DNA of 64,000 nucleotides from Gigantopelta aegis (taxonomy: Eukaryota; Mollusca; Gastropoda; Neomphalida; Peltospiridae). Each line of letters opens with the position of its first letter. Position 1 is the stretch's first letter. The notes beneath the pieces are model-generated. The model was not told the DNA's origin and ran no database searches. It saw only the letters and a program-made list of their open reading frames with translations. Both the position numbers and the translations under genes were made by a program. The stretch is from assembly GCF_016097555.1 (NCBI RefSeq), contig NC_054702.1:110585014-110649013 (forward strand), read 5' to 3'. Below are positions 1-10,700 of this stretch, piece after piece.

Positions 1-162
1 ATCACTGAATACATCCTTAATCACATTTCATTAAACTATAGAGATGCTGTATGAGTTGCTCAGATCAGCGGCAGACATTCCAGGTTTGTGTGTTATCATG
101 TGGATATCACTGAATACATTTTTAATCACATTTCAATAAACTATAGAGATGTTGTATGAAAA
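1..162. repeat. Direct repeat pair, period 108 bp
   Basis: The first ~53 bases, beginning ATCACTGAATACATCCTTAA and ending near AGAGATGCTGTATGA, recur at 109-160 with a few substitutions. This is two units of a local tandem duplication, in intron upstream of the first visible ARFGEF3 exon. Confidence 0.8.
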
Positions 163-305
163 GATCAATAATTGATTAATTGATGGATTAAAATTAATAC
201 ATCATATATTAAAATAATTGTTTTTATCAATGATTTATTCATTTGTTTGTAAGTAATAACACAAAATAATCACTATGATGTAAGACATATACCACTGGTA
301 TATGT

Positions 306-471
306 TAGTCCAGGCTAGAGATTTTCAAAGCTATCTTAATACTATGAAATCTTAAAACAATCATAGGCTATGACATCACTACAGCACAGGCCATAGTGAT
401 GTCATAGCTTACTGTGGTTTTAACGATTTCGTAGTGCTAAGATAGGTTTGAAAATATGGACAAGGTCTAAA
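306..471. mobile_element. Palindromic MITE (foldback element)
   Basis: The left arm (306-377) contains TTTTCAAAGCTATCTTA and CTATGACATCACTA. The right arm (390-471) is its imperfect reverse complement, with TAGTGATGTCATAG and TAAGATAGGTTTGAAAA. The arms are ~75 bp around a short loop, with no coding capacity. This is typical of a non-autonomous DNA transposon; the superfamily is not assigned. It lies in an ARFGEF3 intron. Confidence 0.75.
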
Positions 472-742
472 ATAGGTCAATTTGTTAAATGACTGAACCT
501 TTTAGTTGACTAATTCACATTACCTAGTAAATATTTTACAAACTGATTGAAAAATAAGCCCATTTATTTAAAATTATTTTCTAAAGCTCAATTTTGATCA
601 ATTGAAAATTGAAAATCACTTTAGAAAGGAGTTGGTGATACAAAGTAAAGAAATGAAAGAAACACTAGGATAATAACATTAATTTTAACTATGCAACTTT
701 CGCATATCCCGTGGAGTTTTACACACTAGTTGTGTGTTTCAG

Positions 743-913
743 GCCCCCGGTTTGCAGTGTACTGTGTGAACCACCTGCTGCTGCCGATGTTACAGTCGTG
801 GCTGCGTCGCGGAGCTCGTATCTGTGGTTACTGGGAAGCTGGGGCCGTCAACTTCAAACAGTGCTGTGGTCACATGTCTGACCTGGTCGTAGACTACATC
901 TGTCGCTTTAAAG
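743..913 (+). CDS. ARFGEF3: ARFGEF3 exon (first visible)
   Basis: The acceptor is TGTGTTTCAG at 733-742 and the donor is GTATCA at 914. The exon enters with two bases of a split Gly codon and exits with one base. It encodes a helical segment with LLLPMLQSWLRRGARICGYW and NFKQCCGHMSDLVVDYICRF. Confidence 0.85.
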
Positions 914-1727
914 GTATCACAGTATTACTATTATTTCTTATCACATAATTTATACAACTATAAATCGACCTGTGAGTTTTCAGTGGAGTATATTATAGAG
1001 CTGGCAAAAAGCTTAATGTGGTTGAAAACAATAGGTTTTAATTTGTCATGATAGGTAACTGTATTAGGCACTGCACTATGTGGGCACATTTCTGGTAGTA
1101 AAATATACGTTTGGTTGTGTGTCTATATAAGCTGTGTTTCATGTGGGTAACTTGGATTCTTCACGTTATTTGATTGTTTGCTTACTATTTGATTATGTTT
1201 ATTAACTTTACTGTAAAAGCGATTAATACACATTCTTTAACTTATGTTAATTTATGTTGTTTTGTTTTGTAATAAAAGAATGGTATTAAAAGAAGTATTG
1301 TTGTTTTAATCATAGCTCTGTCAGAGGAACATCCGTACTTGGAACTGATGCTCAGACAGTCTTTGGATGTGATGATCGAGTGCATAGCTCAGCCTGTGGA
1401 GAATATTTCTCGACTTGGCTGCTCTTGTATCAGGTTAGTAGTGAATATTGTAAGACTGTCTTTTGGTTTTCCATTTTGATGTAATATTTACATTTTGTCA
1501 GAGTATAATTAGATATTTATTTTTAATTGCTTATCAGAAATTCAGAAATAATTATCTTTGAAACAGAAAATTCAAATACAAATTGAACAATTTTGATTTT
1601 GATTTTTGTTTTTGTGCTTATACCCAGTTAATGTTAAAAATCCCAACCTCATATATCTGGACTGTATTCAGGACATAGGTTAATATTTATTTGTCATTGA
1701 TTATTGAGAGAAAAGTAAGTGTAGTGA

Positions 1728-1768
<41 letters not shown>

Positions 1769-4700
1769 ATTGACTCATTAAGAGTTCCTCTAGTTGGAGC
1801 CGGTATTGGGAGGTGGACCTAAAATACATTAGCCTTAAATCTAGTTATTTAAGCACTGTCTCACTGAGGCTGGTAGTATCTTGAATTAGAATACCAAATT
1901 TGATATTTGTTTCATTACTATTAATATATTAAAGATTGTGTTGTTTTATGAAACTTTCTTCCAAAAAAGAGTTTGCCTAAATATCACTGTTATTTGAAGG
2001 CACAAGCTGACAAACTATTTAGAACTAAAGGCACATGTTCACGCAAATTGTGGCATATCAATAAGTTCCATTGTAAAAATCACTATTTCGCATTAAACCA
2101 AAATTTGTTTCTACAAGTCAAACCCCTTAAAACTGCTGCATTGTTATTTTGTTTCAGACATGTGCTGCTCAGTTCAGGTCCGTGCTTCACGGAGTCTATG
2201 TGGCAGATCAGTGGGAAGGCTCTGCAGAGAGCCCTGGACGCGACCACCTTCAGCCTGCGACAGATCATGATGCTGTTCCACGTCAACTCTGACAACTTCT
2301 ACGGAGATATCGGACAGGTCAAGGTTGCAACACGGAAAGGCTGTACCATCATGGAATGTTTAAGACTTCGTCAGTTGGCTCAGCAGGTAGCAAAAACACC
2401 TTTTAGATATATATAACAGGTGTAAAAGATGACTTATTTGCAATTCACAGGTGTTTCTAACATTTGTAATGTGTTCATTTCTTGATGAATGTATAAATGA
2501 TAATGTGGACATCATCGTATCATGTTATTTTGTACTGGTACTTTATGAGAGTTATTGTTCAAGATCGAAAATAAGAATTCAAAATAAAATGTGATTGAAT
2601 GCAACTATGGTATGCTCAGTGCAATAAATAGTCACGTGTATCCATATATCTCTGGTTGTATATATATGATCATACAACATTGTGTACTCGGAAATCATAT
2701 ATTAATTTTTAAAAACCTAATGAAGAGTGTGTGTAATCATTTTGATATTCATGTTTCTGGCAGGTCTTCTTACTGGAGAGTCAAGTGTCAGCTATGCCTC
2801 AGGTTCAGTTTGACATGGATGAGGGACAGTCATACGTGTTTCTACTCTATCCACAGAATCATAAAGACAGTCTCAACCCAGACCACATAGTAACCAGGTG
2901 GGTTGTTACATTATTATAGAGCACATAGCAACCAGAGAGGTTATTGCTTTAATACAGACCACATAGTAACCAGGTAGGTTATTGTTTAATACAGACCACA
3001 TAGTAACCAGGTGGGTTATTGCTTTAATACAGACCACATAGTAACCAGGTGGGTTATTGCTTTTAAAGCAGACCACATAGTAACCAGGTGGGTTATTGCT
3101 TTTAAAGCAGACCACATAGTAACCAGGTGGGTTATTGCTTTTAAAGCAGACCACATAGTAACCAGGTAGGTTATTGCTTTTAAAGCAGACCACATAGTAA
3201 CCAGGTAGGTTATTGCTTTTAAAGCAGACCACATAGTAACCAGGTGGGTTATTGTTTTAATACAGACCACATAGCGACCAGGTAGGTTATTATTTTAATA
3301 CAGACCACATAGTAACCAGGTAGGTTATTGCTTTTAAAGCAGACCACATAGTAACCAGGTGGTTATTGTTTTTAAAGCAGACCACATAGTAACCAGGTAG
3401 GTTATTGCTTTTAAAGCAGACCACATAGTAACCAGATAGGTTATTGCTTTTAAAGCAGACCACATAGTAACCAGGTGGGTTATTGCTTTTAAAGCAGACC
3501 ACATAGTAACCAGGTGGGTTATTGCTTTTAAAGCAGACTACATAGTAACCAGGTAGGTTATTGCTTTTAAAGCAGACCACATAGTAACCAGGTAGGTTAT
3601 TGCTTTTAAAGCAGACCACATAGTAACCAGGTGGGTTATTGTTTTAATACAGACCACATAGCGACCAGGTAGGTTATTATTTTAATACAGACCACATAGT
3701 AACCAGGTAGGTTATTGCTTTTAAAGCAGACCACATAGTAACCAGGTGGTTATTGTTTTTAAAGCAGACCACATAGTAACCAGGTAGGTTATTGCTTTTA
3801 AAGCAGACCACATAGTAACCAGGTAGGTTATTGCTTTTAAAGCAGACCACATAGTAACCAGGTGGGTTATTGTTTTAATACAAACCACATAGTAACCAGG
3901 TGGGTTATTGTTTTTAAAGCAGACCACATAGTAACCAGGTAGGTTATTGCTTTTAAAGCAGACCACATAGTAACCAGGTGGGTTATTGTTTTAATACAAA
4001 CCACATAGTAACCAGGTGGGTTATTGCTTTTAAAGCAGACCACGTAGTAACCAGGTAGGTTATTGTTTTAATACAGACCACATAGCGACCAGGTAGGTTA
4101 TTATTTTAATACAAACCACATAGTAACCAGGTAGGTTATTGCTTTTAAAGCAGACCACATAGTAACCAGGTAGGTTATTATTTTAATACAAACCACATAG
4201 TAACCAGGTAGGTTATTATTTTAATACAAACCACATAGTAACCAGGTGGGTTATTATTGTAATACAAACCACATAGTAACCAGGTGGGTTATTGCTTTTA
4301 AAGCAGACCACATAGTAACCAGGTAGGTTATTATTTTAATACAACCACATAGTAACCAGGTGGGTTATTATTTTAATACAGACCACATAGTAACCAGGTA
4401 GGTTATTGCTTTAATACAGACCACATAGTAACCAGGTAGGTTATTGCTTTTAAAGCAGACCACATAGTAACCAGGTAGGTTATTATTTTAATACAAACCA
4501 CATAGTAACCAGGTGGGTTATTATTTTAATACAAACCACATAGTAACCAGGTAGGTTATTATTTTAATACAAACCACATAGTAACCAGGTGGGTTATTAT
4601 TTTAATACAAACCACATAGTAACCAGGTAGGTTATTGCTTTAATACAGACCACATAGTAACCAGGTAGGTTATTGCTTTTAAAGCAGACCACATAGTAAC

Positions 4701-7700
4701 CAGGTAGGTTATTGCTTTTAAAGCAGACCACATAGTAACCAGGTAGGTTGTTATTTTAATACAGACCACATAGTAACCAGGTGGGTTATTGCTTTTAAAG
4801 CAGACCACATAGTAACCAGGTGGGTTATTGCTTTTAAAGCAGACCACATAGTAACCAGGTAGGTTACTGCTTTTAAAGCAGACCACATAGTAACTAGGTA
4901 GGTTATTATTTTAATACAGACCACATAGTGACCAGGTAGGTTATTGCTTTAATACAAACCACATAGCGACCAGGTAGGTTATTATTTTAATACAAACCAC
5001 ATAGTAACCAGGTAGGTTATTATTTTAATACAAACCACATAGTAACCAGGTAGGTTATTATTTTAATACAAACCACATAGTAACCAGGTAGGTTATTATT
5101 TTAATACAAACCACATAGTAACCAGGTAGGTTATTGCTTTTAAAGCAGACCACATAGTAACCAGGTAGGTTATTATTTTAATACAAACCACATAGCGACG
5201 AGGTAGGTTATTATTTTAATACAGACCACATAGTAACCAGGTAGGTTATTGCTTTTAAAGCAGACCACATAGCGACCAGGTAGGTTATTCTTTAATACAG
5301 ACCACATAGTAACCAGGTAGGTTATTGCTTTTAAAGCAGACCACATAGACCAGGTATAGCGACCACATAGTAACCAGGTTATTATTTTAATACAGACCAC
5401 ATAGCGACCAGGTAGGTTATTATTTTAATACAGACCACATAGTAACCAGGTAGGTTATTATTTTAATACAGACCACATAGTAACCAGGTAGGTTATTATT
5501 TTAATACAGACCACATAGTAACCAGGTAGGTTATTGCTTTTAAAGCAGACCACATAGTAACCAGGTGGGTTATTGCTTTTAAAGCAGACCACATAGTAAC
5601 CAGGTAGGTTATTGCTTTTAAAGCAGACCACATAGTAATCAGGTAGGTTATTATTTTAATACAGACCACATAGTAACCAGGTGGGTTATTGCTTTTAAAG
5701 CAGACCACATAGTAACCAGGTAGGTTATTGTTTTAATACAGACCACATAGTAACCAGGTAGGTTATTATTTTAATACAAACCACATAGTAACCAGGTAGG
5801 TTATTGCTTTTAAAGCAGACCACATAGTAACCAGGTAGGTTATTATTTTAATACAAACCACATAGTAACCAGGTAGGTTATTATTTTAATACACACCACA
5901 TAGTAACCAGGTAGGTTATTATTTTAATACAGACCACATAGTAACCAGGTAGGTTATTATTTTAATACAGTAACCACATAGACCACATAGACCAGGTAGG
6001 TTATTATTTTAAAGCAGGTACAGACCACATAGTAACCAGGTAGGTTATTGTTTTATTGCTTTTAAAGCAGACCACATAGTAACCAGGTAGGTTATTGCTT
6101 TTAAAGCAGACCACATAGTAACCAGGTAGGTTATTGCTTTTAAAGCAGACCACATAGTAACCAGGTAGGTTATTATTTTAATACAAACCACATAGCGACC
6201 AGGTAGGTTATTATTTTAATACAGACCACATAGTAACCAGGTAGGTTATTGCTTTTAAAGCAGACCCCATAGTAACCAGGAAGGTTATTGTTTTAATACA
6301 GACCACATAGTAACCAGGTAGGTTATTATTTTAATACAGACCACATAGCGACCAGGTAGGTTATTATTTTAATACAGACCACATAGTAACCAGGTAGGTT
6401 ATTGTTTTAATACAGACCACATAGTAACCAGGTAGGTTATTGCTTTTAAAGCAGACCACTTAGTAACCAGGTAGGTTATTATTTTAATACAGACCACACA
6501 GTAACCAGGTGGGTTTTTATTTTAATACAGACCACACAGTAACCAGGTGGGGTATTATTTTTAATACAGACCACACAGTAACCAGGTGGGTTATTATTTT
6601 TAATACAGACCACACAGTAACCAGGTGGGTTATTATTTTAATACAGACCACACAGTAACCAGGTAGGTTATTATTTTAATACAGACCACACAGTAACCAG
6701 GTAGGTTATTATTTTAATACAGACCACACAGTAACCAGGTAGGTTATTATTTTAATACAGACCACATAGTAACCAGGTAGGTTATTGCTTTTAAAGCAGA
6801 CCACATAGTAACCAGGTGGGTTGTAGCCGTAATCCCGATCATATGGGGGGATGGGATTTAACTCAGTTGGTAGAACGATTGCATACAGTGCTTAATCATA
6901 GGATCAAACAACCTTGTAAGTAGGTGTTTGATCAAGATCAACTATTAACCAAGTAGATTATTTCTATGATCCAGACTATACGGACAAGTGATTGCTTCAT
7001 CTTTTCAGTAATAACGGTCACACTTCAAAACAATTCCTTAATCCTTTCATATTTCTTTTGTTCCTACAGTAGGTAATTTACATGCACAAATTTATACATT
7101 TGGAAAATATTTAAAGTAATTCATTTTAGGTTTTAAACTTTATCAGAACTTGTTGTGGGAGTGATTCAATATTCCCTTAACTTAGATCATGGGGAGCAAT
7201 TTACAATATTATTACATTCTTATTCAATCTTACTATAGTGATAAAGACATTAAGACATTTTGTATCATACATATGTGCGATCTTGACTGGAACTTTTAAA
7301 TGGGTCATTTAACACCTTTTATTTACTGACATCATATATGGTTTATAAATTACGTCACATCATATTTGAAACATTACACAAGGCTGCCGCAGAGTATGAT
7401 TCTGAACATTAAGCAAATCCATGAAAGGAGGTTTGATCATAGATTTAACAAAGTGTTGTTATGACATTAAATTAAAAAACGTTTTTGTAAAACATAAAAA
7501 AGGTATGTAATAAATACAGAACTTCACATACGTTGTTTTCGCTTCCTATTTATTACACTTGTTTATTTTGCGAAAGAACATACCACTCGACATTGTAGTC
7601 TCATGGTATATATTCTTGCGCAAAATAAACTCGTGCAATAAATAGGAAGCGAAAACAACATATGTGAAGTTATGTATATTTACCATATTGATACCATATA

Positions 7701-10700
7701 AATTCACATCTTAAGGAGAGCTAACAAGTACTAATAATTACTCTTCTAACAAATCTCAGGGAAGTCATGTGGAACGAAAATGGAAGCTCCTAGTAAACTG
7801 CACTGTCTGTTTTATTACAGTAGCTAGTGGATAACTCTTGTTCTATTGTAGTTGGTATACGACTTCAGTTTGTAGTCAACATATTCTGGATAACTGATAA
7901 TGAGACAGGAAAATGAATTGGAAGAGTTGGATTGTCTTTAAACAATAAAGGAAGTAACAGTTAATTGTTTTTCGTTGTAGGATTCCGTTTCGAAACATCG
8001 TCATAGGTATGCTGTCTCACCAGCTGCTACTTCAGACCGTCGGCAGTCTTTTGTTGGAAACTGCAGAGTCAAAATCAGACCATGATACTGACAAAGAACA
8101 TAAAATGCCTGGTAAAATGTTGTTAACAAATTCTTTTACAGATTACACCTTTTAAAGTGACTATGATTATAGTATTGTGTAAATATTAATTAGACTTTGC
8201 TATAATTTCTGATATTATATGTTAAAATATCCAATTATATATTCATATTAAAGCAGGCTTTTATGTACAGTGATCTAAAAATATTGTTTGATTTTCTTCT
8301 GAAATTTATACATAGGGAAATGTATACACGACCATCATTTTGTACTGTGCACACTATATTAAATGGCATGTAATATTGAACAAACCTAAATAAACAACAG
8401 TTTCACACCACTGTCATTGTCAAAGTCTCGTCTGCTTCAAATATTCATTGCGTAAAGAGTTTTGGTGACTTTACGTGACAAGCATCTCTTAAAAACAATA
8501 GCCCGATTTACAGGAGTAGCTGAAGATGTCAACGTTAGACTATGACATGCATTTAATCTTTTCACAACAGAAAATGACATGGATATTAACATTTGTTGGT
8601 TGATTTTGACAATAAAGTGAACATTATTTCATCAAATCGATCATACATCACAATGCGTGTGTGCAGAAACCATTTCCCATTAATAGGCCAGTTCACGGTT
8701 ACTCGAGGATATACCTTGAGACCATGTTAATGTGCTTGCAATAAATATCAATATGTGGATTGCATTCTTCTATATAAAAAAATACAGTGAAATCTGTCTA
8801 AACCGGACACTGAACAACCGGAATGCTGTCAAAACTGGCCAAGTTTCACTGTTCCGATTTTTCAAAATCGTAAATTGTGACCCTCTAAATACCAGATTCT
8901 GTGTAAATTGGATAAATATTAGGTCCTCAACTGATCCGGTTTAAACGAGTTTCACTGTACATGTTCAAAATATATTTATTAATTGATCTTTCACAGGTTT
9001 ACTGCAGTACATGTCCACAAGCAGTGTGATGCAGCTGATGAACACACTACAAAAAGCCTACAACCTCGCATGTGACTTCGACTCCCGGCCTGGACTCAAG
9101 TTCCTCATCCAGAAGGTGGCCGGTCTGGAGGTCGCAGCCAACCTGTACAAGCTGGCCGGGGCAAGCACAGTGTTATTTGTCCACACGCTGGTGGAAATCT
9201 GTTCACACCTGACCGGTCTGACCCTGGAAAGAACCAGGTCCCTCCTGTCAAACCCACAGACAGACGCCGACAGCATTGACTGGGTCACCAGAGGAAGAAA
9301 CTCGCAGGAGAAGATTTCGTCCAATCAGATTGTGTTTCTGAATTTACTGCAGAGCACATGTATGGAGCTTTGCCAGAAGTACGTCGATATTCTGTTGGAC
9401 AAGGATGATTGTTCCCGATTTGACGCAATTGCGGATCACTCTCTGTTTTTCTTGATAGCACAGTCGGAGGACAGTAGCAAGTCTAGGCATGAGTCTGAGA
9501 ATTCACCCACTGATGTTCAGTCTGAGGGATTTATCACAACTCCAGTCGGCATTCAGAGTCCAGAAGGTTGGTACAGAGAAACCCCTTTAAACCAGACCCT
9601 CTGTAAACTGGAATTCCCTCAAAACTAAAGGATTTTCATGGTCCCTTGTTAAATATCATTACTGAACACAACCTCTCTAACCTGGCTACCCCTTAAAACC
9701 AGACTTTTTACTTGGTCCCATGGGTGTCTGGTTTAGAGGTGTACTAAACCAAATAACTTCCTGCTGGGTCAAAGTTCGAAGTGCACCGAACTTTTGATAG
9801 AGAAGTTGACACCACAAGTCGTGTGATTGGTGATAAATGTGAGTGTGTTGGTTGTAAAAAAAAAAACGTTTCATCTAGTCAAAAAATGTACGCAATTTTA
9901 TTTTCTCTAGTACCACTGTATCAAGCAGCCTTGTGTTTGAAACATGTAAAGGGTACCTGTAAGAAAAAGTACTCAAATTTTGTGCGGAACTAGGGTAGTC
10001 ATAGATGCTACCCGTTCACTCTGAAATGAGTTGCTTGACCCCCAATTTTGTCTGATTCACTTTAAGGGTGAGTGGTGGTAGTATTTATATCTGTGGTGTT
10101 TATATCGATTGATACGCTGCAGGTAGGAGTTTTAGCCACATATGTTACTATTGTCGTCTATGGGATTTGATTTGGTAGTATACACCCTATTGAGGTTTGC
10201 CTGAATTTGGGTTAAAATGTATCATTGGGAAAGTTTGTATCTTGAATATAGGAGATTTAATCAACATTCTTAAAGCAACATGTTTTGTTTTTACAAATAC
10301 CCTTATGTGTAAATTTGTGTTTTTATATTTTCAGCCGATGAAACATCATCGCATGTGTCAGATCCAGTAACAGAGCCGTCGAATCAGGGTGATTCCCCCT
10401 CACCAACCCACACTCGCAGTAAGAGGGAGATGCGGCAGGAGGAGGGGAGCAAGGTTTACACGGTGGCCTCTGACAAGGTCATCCAGAACCTCATGCAGGA
10501 GTACAAACGTCGCAAGCAGCAGAAGTCCATGCCGGCCTTTGTCAGACTGAGCAAGAGGAAAAAAGCTGATTCACTAAAGTCTGCCCAGAAAGAGACAGTT
10601 GATCAAGACATTGACAAGCAGCAGAAGTCTTCCATCTTGAAGGTGAGCTTGATTAAAAAAAAACAGTCGTAAAATCTGCCTGTTTGTATTTAACATTCAG

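Noticed and set aside
2906-5708. Minus-strand open frames with a CFKSNN.PGYYVV repeat
   Set aside because: They are produced by the 39-bp minisatellite (13 codons per unit) on the strand opposite the gene. The frame breaks wherever 38-bp units occur.
2898-6830. CRISPR array
   Set aside because: Repeats are directly adjacent with no unique spacers, and the sequence is eukaryotic and intronic.
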